NCBI GenBank assembly: GCA_036557285.1 | Contig: DATBHW010000054.1 | Location: 1-64,000 of the forward strand | Source of the DNA: Ktedonobacterales bacterium | GTDB lineage: Bacteria; Chloroflexota; Ktedonobacteria; Ktedonobacterales; DATBGS01 | Direction of reading: 5' to 3' | Length of the DNA: 64,000 nucleotides | Shown here: positions 43,304 to 51,340 of the stretch, one piece after another | Layout: every line of letters begins with the position of its first letter | Position numbering within the stretch: the stretch's first letter is position 1 | The notes under the pieces: model-generated | What the model saw: only the letters and a program-made list of their open reading frames with translations | Database searches by the model: none | Told to the model about the DNA's origin: nothing | Position numbers and translations under genes: made by a program

Positions 43304-44560
43304 CTAGTGCGTGGGCTTCGAGCGCCCGCGCTGGCCGGTGGTATGACGACCAGATGACGCCGAAGGAGCATTCTGCACCCCCTGTGCCGGGGCTGATCCC
43401 GATGCCCCCGGCGACGGGAGCGCGGGCAAGGCCGCTGGCGCGCTGGCAGAAGGGCTGGCTGGCTTCGCCTGCGATACGCCTTTCGTCTCAGGTAAGACGA
43501 CTGTGGCAGGCGACGCTGCGGGCATGCTGGCTGCCACCGAGGAAGCACCGGCGGATGATGCTCCCACAGGCGCTGGCGCTGGCACTTTAGCCGGTTGCCT
43601 GGCCGCTGGCGCCGGAAGAGCCACCTGGGGCTTCGCTGCGGGCAGCGGGTGGGCGATAAAGACCATCTGTTTGCTCTGCGCGGTCAGCTTATCCCGCGCA
43701 AACGAGCCATAGACGGCTTCTAGCTGTAGCCCGGCAGCGCGCAGCAGCAGCGCCATCTCCGGGCAGGTGACATAACTGCCCTCAAACGGCGCTGCGATCT
43801 GGCGCGCGTGACCCGCGTGGTCCCAGATCTCATATTCATATTCTCCGCGCAGCTTTTGCCAGATGGGGTCCACTTCCAGGCTTTGATAGCAGTTGACCAG
43901 TTCGTTCGTGCGCGGGTTATAGACGGCCTTCATAAAGCGCCGCTCGACCTTCAAGGCTTCCCAGCGCGGCGGCTGCACCATCACCACAAATTTGCCGGTT
44001 GGCTCCAGATGTTCCACGACACAGCGCAGGCATTTCTCCATTTCATTGAGATCGCGCAGTTCTTGCAGCACATTAAACGGAGCCAGAACCAGGCGGAACT
44101 TACGCCCTCCCAACGAAAAATTCGTGATATCGCCTTCCACCCACTCCACATGGAGTTTAGCCGAAAGCTGCTCGGCCTTCATTTTGGCGCGCTGCAACAT
44201 CAGCCGCGAGGTCTCCAGACCCGTCACCACCAGTCCCGTGCGCGCCAGCGGCAGCGTCACACGCCCGGTCCCCGAGCCAAGTTCCAACACTGGCCCACCC
44301 ACCTGGCGGGCCATCTCCACACAGAAGCGAATATCGTCGGTAACATCCGCTGTGCGCAGATCATACAGTTCCGGCGCTTCCACCGGCTGCTCTGGTCCCA
44401 CAGGCTTTCGATTGCGCCGCACCCACCAGCGCGCCAGCAGCATTGCCGCCAGCACGACGATCAAGACGACCACGACGCCTATCCCTATAAGCGCCAGAGT
44501 CTGCTGCTGGGAAGTCAACGATAGAAGGACTACAACAAGGTTCAGCAGCGCCAGATACAT
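43304..44560 (-). CDS. membrane-anchored SAM-dependent methyltransferase with Ala/Pro tail
   Basis: A 418-residue protein. A hydrophobic N-terminal segment (about residues 22-44, TLALIGIGVVVVLIVVLAAM) is followed by basic residues, then a class I methyltransferase with the SAM motif VLELGSGTGRVTLPLA and LHVEWVEGDITNFSL. After ~300 residues it becomes Ala/Pro/Ser-rich low complexity to the end. The catalytic domain should face the cytoplasm. Substrate is unknown. A short hairpin CCCAC...GTGGG overlaps its stop region and separates it from phhB. Confidence 0.8.
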   Translation of the reverse strand: MYLALLNLVVVLLSLTSQQQTLALIGIGVVVVLIVVLAAMLLARWWVRRNRKPVGPEQPVEAPELYDLRTADVTDDIRFCVEMARQVGGPVLELGSGTGRVTLPLARTGLVVTGLETSRLMLQRAKMKAEQLSAKLHVEWVEGDITNFSLGGRKFRLVLAPFNVLQELRDLNEMEKCLRCVVEHLEPTGKFVVMVQPPRWEALKVERRFMKAVYNPRTNELVNCYQSLEVDPIWQKLRGEYEYEIWDHAGHARQIAAPFEGSYVTCPEMALLLRAAGLQLEAVYGSFARDKLTAQSKQMVFIAHPLPAAKPQVALPAPAARQPAKVPAPAPVGASSAGASSVAASMPAASPATVVLPETKGVSQAKPASPSASAPAALPALPSPGASGSAPAQGVQNAPSASSGRHTTGQRGRSKPTH

Positions 44561-44888
44561 GGCATCGCCTCCTTTGTCTGGATCTCAAGCCCGCGCAGAC
44601 GGCAAGTAGCTCCTTTTATACCAGTATAGCAGAGGCCGCTCGTCTCTGGCAAGTGGCGTCGCAGATGTGTTCTCCCAGGAGCAAGAGCCGTTTTGTTGCG
44701 CAGCGCCGCTTTTGCTGAGGCCCCGGCGCGCGGGCAGTTACATTTTCACTGTCAGTTTATGGATATCTCGATCTTGTTTATTGAATAGCAACCAGGATGC
44801 CAACTGGTTTGCTGCCTTCTCGCTGGGAACTACGCGGCCTTGTTCCTGGTGAGTTGATGAACATATTCACTGTTTTGGATTTCTGGTC
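44561..44888. other. intergenic region between methyltransferase and GntR operon, no gene seen
   Basis: Apart from a core fragment (GCAGCGCCGC near 44700) nothing is convincing. CAACTGGTTTGCTG (around 44799) resembles CAAACTGGTTTGTTT in the promoter at 44893, possibly a repeated binding site. Confidence 0.35.
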
Positions 44889-44937
44889 TTGACAAACTGG
44901 TTTGTTTCATGTATAGTTACCTACATGAGTAGTTAAC
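44889..44937 (+). promoter_or_regulatory. strong promoter with overlapping GntR/YtrA-type operator
   Basis: TTGACA (44889-44894), a 17-base spacer and TATAGT (44912-44917) form a near-consensus promoter. GTTACCTAC-ATGA-GTAGTTAAC (44916-44937) is an imperfect 22-base palindrome overlapping the -10 end and the start site, placed for repression by the operon's own GntR protein. Confidence 0.75.
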
Positions 44938-44955
44938 CATATTGGTGGTGAAGAA

Positions 44956-45327
44956 ATGGGACAGTTGATTGATGACAGCCGCCCGATCTTCGTGCAGATT
45001 GCCGAGCGGATCGAAAACGACATCATTGAAGGGCAACTGCCTGAAGAATCGCAGGTTCCCTCGACCCATCAGTTCGTGGCCTTTTACCAGATCAATCCGG
45101 CGACGGCGGCAAAAGGCGTGAACCTGTTGGTGGACCAGGGCATTTTGTACAAAAAGCGAGGGCTTGGGATGTTTGTAGCGCCAGGCGCGCGCGCCACGCT
45201 GCTGGCGAAGCGCAGAGAACAGTTTTTCGAGCAGTATGTCGCAACGATGATTCGGGAGGCGGAAAAGCTGGGGATCACCGAGGAAGAATTGACAGAAATG
45301 ATTCGGAGAGGGGCCAAGGTACGATGA
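44956..45327 (+). CDS. GntR-family (YtrA-type) transcriptional regulator
   Basis: A 123-residue regulator with a GntR winged helix: PIFVQIAERIENDIIEG, PSTHQFVAFYQINPATAAKGV and GILYKKRGLGMFV, followed by a short C-terminal helical segment. Size and neighbours match the YtrA subfamily, which represses linked ABC transporters. It is the first gene of a three-gene operon whose start codons overlap the previous stops. A palindrome at its promoter fits autoregulation. Confidence 0.92.
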   Translation: MGQLIDDSRPIFVQIAERIENDIIEGQLPEESQVPSTHQFVAFYQINPATAAKGVNLLVDQGILYKKRGLGMFVAPGARATLLAKRREQFFEQYVATMIREAEKLGITEEELTEMIRRGAKVR

Positions 45328-46220
45328 ACAACGTTGTCGAAGTCCATCGGCTGACAAAATCGTATGGAAACGTCACGGCGGTCAATGACATAAGTTTTTT
45401 TATGGAAGCAGGGAAGATTTATGGGCTGCTGGGGAGAAACGGCGCTGGCAAAACAACGATCATGCAGATCCTCACGGCGCAGATCTTCGCCACCAGCGGC
45501 GAAGTCCAGGTGTTTGGGGAAGCGCCCTATGAGAACAGCCGCGTGCTGAGCCAGGTCTGCTTCGTCAAGGAAAACCAGAGGTTTCCCAATAACTTTCGCG
45601 TGATTGACGTGCTGGAGCAGGCGGCCCTGTTTTTGCCCCAGTGGGACCGACAGTTTGCCTTCACGTTGATCGAAGATTTCCGCTTGCCGCTGAAACGGAA
45701 AATCAAGGCGTTGTCCAGAGGCATGCTCTCCTCGGTGGGCATCGTTGTCGGCCTTGCCAGCCGCGCTCCGCTGACCATCTTCGACGAGCCGTATCTGGGC
45801 CTCGATGCCGTAGCCAGGAACCTGTTTTATGAGCGACTGATCGAGGATTACGCGGAGCATCCGCGCACGATCATCCTGTCAACGCACCTGATTGACGAGG
45901 TGAGCCGGTTGTTGGAACACATCATCGTCATAGACCAGGGCAGGCTGATTCTCGATGAAGAAGCCGACGCCCTGCGCGGACGAGCGTTTACCGTCATCGG
46001 CGCGGCGTCGAAGGTCGAGACCTACACCGCAGGCAAAGCCATGCTTGGACGGGAGCCGCTGGGCGATCTGGTTTCGGCGACCGTCATGGGCAATGGTGAC
46101 AAAGGAGAGCGCAAGCAAGCCGAAGCCCTCGGCCTGGAACTCGCTCCAGTCTCTATGCAGCAGTTGATCGTCCATCTGACGAGCGAAAAATCTGAAAGAA
46201 AGGCAGCGGAAGTCCGATGA
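45324..46220 (+). CDS. ABC transporter ATP-binding protein
   Basis: A 298-residue ABC ATPase: Walker A LLGRNGAGKTT, a Q-loop region, a diverged signature LSRGMLSSVGIVVG where LSGGQ is expected, Walker B LTIFDEPYLGLD, and the switch His in ILSTHLIDE. It pairs with the downstream permease. In YtrA-type operons such transporters respond to cell-envelope stress or antibiotics, but this is inferred. It overlaps the GntR stop by 4 bases (ATGA). Confidence 0.92.
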   Translation: MNNVVEVHRLTKSYGNVTAVNDISFFMEAGKIYGLLGRNGAGKTTIMQILTAQIFATSGEVQVFGEAPYENSRVLSQVCFVKENQRFPNNFRVIDVLEQAALFLPQWDRQFAFTLIEDFRLPLKRKIKALSRGMLSSVGIVVGLASRAPLTIFDEPYLGLDAVARNLFYERLIEDYAEHPRTIILSTHLIDEVSRLLEHIIVIDQGRLILDEEADALRGRAFTVIGAASKVETYTAGKAMLGREPLGDLVSATVMGNGDKGERKQAEALGLELAPVSMQQLIVHLTSEKSERKAAEVR

Positions 46221-46906
46221 ACCGCATCGCAAGTGTCATGACTATGTACTCCAGAGACAGGTTTTCCTGGTTTCTCCTCCCCTGGATTATTGTGGGGAGT
46301 TCCTTCGCCATCAATGTGTTCATTGCCCTGCTTCTTGGCGGCAAAACACCGATCTATACCGGCGGGCTGTCCTCCATCTATGTCTTCATGATGGTCGTGG
46401 GAGCCATCACAGTGGCCGGAACGTTTCCCTTTGCCGTTGGCTTCGGCGTGCGCCGAAAGGATTACTTCCTGGGCACGATAGCAATGGCCGTCGCAACCAG
46501 CGCCGCCTGGGCGATCCTGATCTGGCTGCTTTCGCTCATTGAGGGCAACCTGATACCAAACTGGGGCGTGGACCTCCACTTTTTCCACCTGCCCTATGTG
46601 AGTGATGGCCCGCTTTACGCGCAGCTCTGGACCTTCTTTGCCGTCATGGTCCTCATGTACTTTCTCGGATTCCTACCGGCCAGCGTCTACCAGCGTTTTG
46701 GCCGCACCGGCATGTATACGCTCTTCGGCCTGTCCGGTCTGCTCCTCAGCGTCCTTTCGCTGGTCAACACCTATTGGAACTGGTGGGGACCGATCTTGGA
46801 CTGGTTTGGTCAGCAATCCGCAGCCATGCTCGGCCTGTGGACGGTTCCGGTGATTGCCGTCTGTATTCTCGCGTCGTATGCACTGCTGCGCAAGGCGACG
46901 ATTTAA
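46217..46906 (+). CDS. ABC-2-type permease partner
   Basis: A 229-residue protein with six hydrophobic segments, a short loop after TM2 and the pattern RRKDYFLGTIAMAVATSAAWA at TM3, common in YtrF/ABC-2-like permeases. It begins inside the ATPase stop (ATGA overlap), so both subunits are translationally coupled. Substrate is unknown. No additional lipoprotein or extracytoplasmic subunit follows. Confidence 0.78.
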   Translation: MNRIASVMTMYSRDRFSWFLLPWIIVGSSFAINVFIALLLGGKTPIYTGGLSSIYVFMMVVGAITVAGTFPFAVGFGVRRKDYFLGTIAMAVATSAAWAILIWLLSLIEGNLIPNWGVDLHFFHLPYVSDGPLYAQLWTFFAVMVLMYFLGFLPASVYQRFGRTGMYTLFGLSGLLLSVLSLVNTYWNWWGPILDWFGQQSAAMLGLWTVPVIAVCILASYALLRKATI

Positions 46907-46928
46907 CGAGCCAGAGATACTCCATCTG

Positions 46929-46999
46929 CTTGCAGCGCCGCCTGGAAGATACCGTTGTCCGGCGGCGCTGCGATTTGCTTCCGGGGATGGTGGCGCTGC
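46929..46999. repeat. degenerate hairpin core
   Basis: CTTGCAGCGCCGCCTGGAAG, GGCGGCGCTGCGATTTG and GGTGGCGCTGCAA form a broken core repeat between the permease and HicB genes. Confidence 0.45.
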
Positions 47000-47008
47000 A
47001 AATGAGGG

Positions 47009-47263
47009 CTAGGCGTGCCAGGGGCAGAGGGCGGTACTGATGATCGGCGTGTTGCCTTCGATGGCGGGCAGATCGAGATTATCCGCGAGGCGCAGGCGCA
47101 TCCAGCCCTCCAACACCTCGCGCAGTTCTTCGCGGCACGCCTCAAGCGTTGGCGCGTTGGCCCAAACACCTTGAAAGCCTGGAATCTTGCCATAGAAGGT
47201 GCCATCGGACAAGACTTCATAGGTTGCCCGACGCATCGCTGCGCGAATATAGTCAGTCAACAT
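47009..47263 (-). CDS. HicB-like antitoxin-family protein, no HicA partner
   Basis: An 84-residue protein with the HicB partial RNase H-like fold: YEVLSDGTFYGKIPGFQGVWANAPT, then LEACREELREVLEGWMRLRL. HicB normally neutralises the RNase toxin HicA encoded next to it. No HicA-like gene with the catalytic His is visible on either side, where repeats lie. It lacks the C-terminal DNA-binding domain of larger HicB proteins. It is probably a solitary HicB. Confidence 0.75.
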   Translation of the reverse strand: MLTDYIRAAMRRATYEVLSDGTFYGKIPGFQGVWANAPTLEACREELREVLEGWMRLRLADNLDLPAIEGNTPIISTALCPWHA

Positions 47264-47390
47264 GAGAGACTCTTCCTTTCATCTATACCGCTTGCCATCT
47301 ATACTGTTTGCGCCAATGTGGCTCTGTATTTCCTCTTTACCTTGATTGCATTGTAGCATACTGAGCAGCCTTCCTGCTTATGAAAAAAGG

Positions 47391-47565
47391 AGTCCACCAA
47401 ACATGCGGTGTTGGCAGGCAAGGCGTGTCACTTGTAGCGCCGCCTTCCAGGCGGCTCAACGCTGGCCTGTTGGTACGCTGGCCTGGAGGGCGCACGCGCA
47501 CACCGACGAATCGTTGGCCGCCAGGATGGCGGCGCTACAAGTGGCCCCCGATAGTTGGTGGAACC
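47391..47565. repeat. dispersed repeat, family A copy 4
   Basis: AGTCCACCAAACATGCGGTG starts and CCCCGATAGTTGGTGGAACC ends this copy. Inner arms are GTAGCGCCGCCTTCCAGGCG and GGATGGCGGCGCTACAAG. Confidence 0.8.
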
Positions 47566-47608
47566 TGGAAAAAAAACAGAGACTTTCCCGCCCATGCGCT
47601 TTGCCTGG

Positions 47609-47614
47609 TATAAT
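47609..47614 (+). promoter_or_regulatory. perfect -10 box for the LacI-GH1 gene
   Basis: TATAAT preceded by TGG sits 64 bases before the start. No good -35 was seen at the usual distance, so the promoter may need activation or extended -10 contacts. The 60 bases downstream hold no clear LacI-type operator. Confidence 0.5.
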
Positions 47615-47677
47615 AGCAGAGACAATGGGAACGTATCAGCCCGCATCAGTTGAGCGTCCTGGCGGCGGGAGGAGTCC

Positions 47678-49252
47678 ATGAGAGAACGACTGACGATACA
47701 GGATATTGCGCGTCTCGCCGGAGTTTCGACGGCTACTGTCTCGCGGGTGCTGAATCAGAAGCCCGACGTGGACCCGCTCACACGCGAGCGCATCGCGCGC
47801 ATCATGGACGAACACGGCTTTGTACCCGATTTCTCAGCTATGCGGCTTGCCGGTAATCAAGGGCGGAAAAGCCGCGCGGCTGGCCCGGTCTTTCCCGCCA
47901 GTTTCCTGTGGGGCGCGGCCACGTCGGCCTACCAGATTGAAGGCGCGGCTCACGAAGATGGGCGCGGCCTCTCCATCTGGGACACCTTTGCCCAGGAGCC
48001 AGGGACCATACACGGGGGCGAAACCGGCGCGATTGCTGCCGATCATTATCACCACATGCTCGAAGACGTGGCGCTGATGGCCCAGCTTAACCTCAACGCC
48101 TATCGCTTCTCCCTCTCCTGGCCGCGCGTCCTGCCCGAAGGCCGGGGCGCGATCAACGAGCGTGGCCTCGATTTCTATGATCGCCTGGTTGACGCGCTGC
48201 TGGCGCGCGGCATCGCTCCGGTAGCGACCCTCTACCATTGGGATTTGCCGCTGGCGCTGCACGATCAAGGCGGCTGGCCGAAACGCAAGACCGCCTTCGC
48301 GTTCGCCGACTATGCGGAGATCGCTGCCCGGCGGCTGGGAGATCGTATCGCCTGGTGGATCACCCTGAACGAACCCTGGTGTTCCGCCTACCTCGGCTAT
48401 GGGCTGGGCGTCCACGCGCCAGGCATCCAGCAGCCGCAATCTGCGATAGATGCCGCCCATCACCTGCTGCTGGCGCACGGTTTAGCGGTTCCACGCATCC
48501 GGTCCCACGCGCGCGCCGATGCCCAGGTCGGTATCACCCTCAATCTCACGCCCATCTTTGCCGCCGACGACCGCGCCGAAACCTGGCAGGGCGTTGAGCG
48601 CGCGGATGTGCTGCATAACCGCTGGCTGCTCGATCCGCTTTTCCACGCGCGCTACCCCGAACGGCTGTTTGCCGACCTTGCCGCCGCGCCCCCGCCGCTT
48701 GAAAGCGAGGATATGGCCCTGATCTCAACCCCGCTCGATTTTTTGGGCGTCAACTACTATTCGCGCGCGCTCATCCGCGCGCCGGGGCGCGCGCGGGGAC
48801 ACAGACCTTCTGCTGAAGCCTACGAATACGTCTCCCCGGTCCCTGAAGCCAGCTACACGCAGATGGCCTGGGAGATTTATCCGCCAGGCTTAGCCGAGGC
48901 GCTGAGGCGAGTTCACCGCGACTACGCGCCCAGGCTCATCCTGGTTACTGAGAACGGGGCCGCCTTCGACGACCAGTGGGATGGTAGAAACCATATCCCC
49001 GATAAGCGGCGCGTACACTATCTGAGCGAGCACATTCATGTTCTGGAGGAATCGCTGCGGCAAGAGATTCCGCTTGGTGGGTATTTCGCCTGGTCGCTTA
49101 TGGACAACTTCGAGTGGGTTGATGGCTACAGCCAGCGGTACGGGCTGGTGTACGTTGATTACCTCACCCAGCGCCGCATCATCAAGGAGAGCGGGCGCTG
49201 GTATGCAGCCTTCATCGCAGCACAAAAACAGCGGGAGGAGAGTGTTTCATGA
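47678..49252 (+). CDS. LacI-type DNA-binding domain fused to GH1 beta-glucosidase
   Basis: One 524-residue frame. Residues 5-60 form a complete LacI headpiece: TIQDIARLAGVSTATVSRVL (6-25, HTH), helix 3 (RERIARIMDEHG) and a hinge-like FSAMRLAGN (52-60). Residues 72-520 form a GH1 glycosidase: FLWGAATSAYQIEGAAHEDG, the acid/base Glu232 in TLNEPW, the nucleophile Glu425 in LVTENG, and WSLMDNFEW. LacI proteins normally carry a periplasmic-binding-like sensor after the headpiece; here an apparently active enzyme takes that place. It is cytoplasmic, with no signal peptide. GGGAGGAG precedes ATG 47678. The next gene overlaps by 4 bases. Confidence 0.9.
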   Translation: MRERLTIQDIARLAGVSTATVSRVLNQKPDVDPLTRERIARIMDEHGFVPDFSAMRLAGNQGRKSRAAGPVFPASFLWGAATSAYQIEGAAHEDGRGLSIWDTFAQEPGTIHGGETGAIAADHYHHMLEDVALMAQLNLNAYRFSLSWPRVLPEGRGAINERGLDFYDRLVDALLARGIAPVATLYHWDLPLALHDQGGWPKRKTAFAFADYAEIAARRLGDRIAWWITLNEPWCSAYLGYGLGVHAPGIQQPQSAIDAAHHLLLAHGLAVPRIRSHARADAQVGITLNLTPIFAADDRAETWQGVERADVLHNRWLLDPLFHARYPERLFADLAAAPPPLESEDMALISTPLDFLGVNYYSRALIRAPGRARGHRPSAEAYEYVSPVPEASYTQMAWEIYPPGLAEALRRVHRDYAPRLILVTENGAAFDDQWDGRNHIPDKRRVHYLSEHIHVLEESLRQEIPLGGYFAWSLMDNFEWVDGYSQRYGLVYVDYLTQRRIIKESGRWYAAFIAAQKQREESVS

Positions 49253-50223
49253 AAGCCGTGTTGTGTAAAGCCTATGGTCCCCCGGAAAGCCTGGTGATCG
49301 AAGAAGTCGAGCCGCTCAAGCCAGGCAGAGGCCAGGCGGTGGTGAGCGTCAAAGCGTGCGGAGTCAACTTCCCCGACACACTGATTATCCAGGGTCTCTA
49401 TCAGTTCAAGCCGCCCCTGCCTTTCGCCCCAGGGGGCGAGGTGGCGGGCGTCGTCAAAGAGGTCGGCGCGGGCGTCGAAAACGTCAAGCCTGGCGACCGG
49501 GTAATTGCCTTTACGGCGTATGGCGGCTTTGCCGAAGAAGTGGTGGCCGAGGCCGCCGCGCTGATCCCTATGCCCGCTGAGATGGATTTCGCCACCGCTT
49601 CGGCTTTTGTGATGACCTATGGCACCGACATCCACGCGCTGAAGGACCGGGCAAAGCTTCAGCCCGGCGAAACCCTGCTGGTGCTGGGCGCGGCGGGCGG
49701 CATCGGGCTGGCTGCGGTCGAAATTGGCAAGACGCTGGGCGCGAAGGTGATCGCCGCCGCCTCCACCGAAGAGAAGTTGGCGATCTGCCGCCAGCATGGC
49801 GCTGACGACACCATCAACTACAGCAGCGAAGACCTGAAAGAGCGTGTCAAGGCGCTGACCAATGGGCAGGGCGTTGATGTGATTGTGGACCCCGTTGGCG
49901 GCGCGTATTCCGAGCCTGCGCTGCGCGGCATGGCCTGGAATGGCCGCTTCCTGGTGATCGGCTTCACCGCAGGCGAGATACCGCGCATTCCGCTCAACCT
50001 GACGCTGCTCAAGGGCTGCGCCATCCTTGGCGTCTTCTGGGGCAGCTTTGCCGCCCGCGATCCTCAGCACAACCAGGAAAACCTGCGCGAACTGCTGGGC
50101 TGGCTCCAGGCGGGCAAGCTCAGGCCGCGCATCTCGGCCAGGTATCCGCTGGAACGCGCCGCCGACGCGCTCAACGACATCATGCAGCGCAAGGTGACGG
50201 GCAAAGCCGTCCTGGTCGTATAG
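49249..50223 (+). CDS. NADPH:quinone oxidoreductase-like MDR protein
   Basis: A 324-residue MDR protein of the quinone oxidoreductase group: MKAVLCKAYGPPESLVIEE, GVNFPDTLIIQG, a nucleotide-binding VLGAAGGIGLAAVEIGKTLG, and a C-terminal LERAADALNDIMQRKVTGK. Zinc ligands are absent. It reduces quinones or enoyl-type substrates with NADPH. Its ATG overlaps the stop of the LacI-GH1 gene (ATGA), so the two are co-translated. A link to aglycones released by the glucosidase is possible but only inferred. Confidence 0.9.
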   Translation: MKAVLCKAYGPPESLVIEEVEPLKPGRGQAVVSVKACGVNFPDTLIIQGLYQFKPPLPFAPGGEVAGVVKEVGAGVENVKPGDRVIAFTAYGGFAEEVVAEAAALIPMPAEMDFATASAFVMTYGTDIHALKDRAKLQPGETLLVLGAAGGIGLAAVEIGKTLGAKVIAAASTEEKLAICRQHGADDTINYSSEDLKERVKALTNGQGVDVIVDPVGGAYSEPALRGMAWNGRFLVIGFTAGEIPRIPLNLTLLKGCAILGVFWGSFAARDPQHNQENLRELLGWLQAGKLRPRISARYPLERAADALNDIMQRKVTGKAVLVV

Positions 50224-50231
50224 GGGAAGCC

Positions 50232-50723
50232 TCATCCGCCCGCGCCTGGTTTCGCCCGCAAGCGCACCATCACCGCCTCCGCGCGCACGCAGGTTTGCCC
50301 CTGGACGGTAAGGACGCAGGTGAGGCGGATCTTATTCCTGGTCTGGTGAGAAATCACCGCGCGCAGCAGCAGCGGCTCCGTGATCGGCGTCGGGCGCAGA
50401 TACGAGATTTGCAGCGCCGCCGTGACAAACGCGATCAGGGGCGGCGTGTTCATCGCCCGATTTTCTGCGCGATAGGCCGCCGCAGTGGCGGTGCAGGCAG
50501 AATGGCAATCAATGATGGTGGCAAGGATGCCACCATTCACGATGCCAGGCCACGCCTGATGATAGGGCTGCGGCTGCCACGTGCAGATGCCATCACCGTC
50601 GTCCCAGTAGCTCTTGATCTGCAAGCCATGCTCATTCTGGCTCCCACAGCCCCAGCAATGATAAAAGCCCGCTTCGGCAAGCTCGTCTTGAAACGCTCGT
50701 GGCTCCAAAAGCGCCTCCTTCAT
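50232..50723 (-). CDS. PaaI-like hotdog thioesterase
   Basis: A 163-residue hotdog protein: CWGCGSQNEHGLQIK, then GIVNGGILATIIDCHSACTA, where PaaI-type enzymes carry HGG-x-D; here the His is Asn (VNGG). ALQISYLRPTPITEPLLL follows. Such proteins hydrolyse acyl-CoA thioesters. The HGG His change is common among divergent members, so activity is uncertain. It is convergent with the quinone oxidoreductase. Confidence 0.8.
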   Translation of the reverse strand: MKEALLEPRAFQDELAEAGFYHCWGCGSQNEHGLQIKSYWDDGDGICTWQPQPYHQAWPGIVNGGILATIIDCHSACTATAAAYRAENRAMNTPPLIAFVTAALQISYLRPTPITEPLLLRAVISHQTRNKIRLTCVLTVQGQTCVRAEAVMVRLRAKPGAGG

Positions 50724-50753
50724 TTTTGTCGGTATTGTACTGCATTGCTCTTT

Positions 50754-51245
50754 TCACGCGCCCACTTCGGAGATCAGGCTGTTCAGCGCGCGGTGCAGTT
50801 CGTCTTGCGCCACCGCGCCGATGCGCTCGCGCAGGTGCGCGTAAAGCTGGCCGAGCCGCTGACATTGCAGCGCCAGCAGCTTCTGCCATTCATCGGCCCC
50901 CAGCAGGCTGGGCGGCGTCTCCAGCACCTCCAGCGCCAGTGCCGCCTCAGTGCGCAAGAACTGCCGCGTGTCAACCAGCGCGTAGCAGTGCAAGAGGTTC
51001 GCAAAGAAACGCGGTTTGCGTACATAGCGGGCCAGGTGTGGGCGCGCCTGCCAGAAAAACAGGGACTCAGGCGGTAAGCTGCGGCGCATCCGCAAGCGCC
51101 GCCCGACAGCCTCGGTCAGCAGACGGCGCACCATCCGCTGGGCGGGAACATCCAGGCCGGTAGGCGAATCGGGGAGCGCGGGCCAGGCAGCATCCAGGCG
51201 CTGCCAGGGGATGAGGGAAACGTCAGAAGCGGCGGACAGAACCAT
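50754..51245 (-). CDS. helical protein of unknown function below structured leader copy Y
   Basis: A 163-residue, mostly helical, Arg/Leu-rich protein (e.g. VRRLLTEAVGRRLRMRRSL, HLARYVRKPRFFANLLHCY). No family was recognised. The start at 51245 follows AGAGAGG. Like the gene at 31114-31578 it lies ~165 bases downstream of a conserved three-hairpin element, and both C-termini have a QxxRLxxLYxxL-type helix. That resemblance is weak. Confidence 0.55.
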   Translation of the reverse strand: MVLSAASDVSLIPWQRLDAAWPALPDSPTGLDVPAQRMVRRLLTEAVGRRLRMRRSLPPESLFFWQARPHLARYVRKPRFFANLLHCYALVDTRQFLRTEAALALEVLETPPSLLGADEWQKLLALQCQRLGQLYAHLRERIGAVAQDELHRALNSLISEVGA

Positions 51246-51340
51246 AGAAGAACCTCTCTTTCGTCTGCATGAAACGCAATGTTCAGACAGCCGAAGCGGC
51301 TGCTCCCCGGTCCTGGCAGGTCGAGGCTAAAGGGTGTGGG

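Noticed and set aside
46903-47220. HicA-like toxin overlapping the HicB gene
   Set aside because: The frame contains the repeat core and lacks HicA's catalytic His context and fold pattern.
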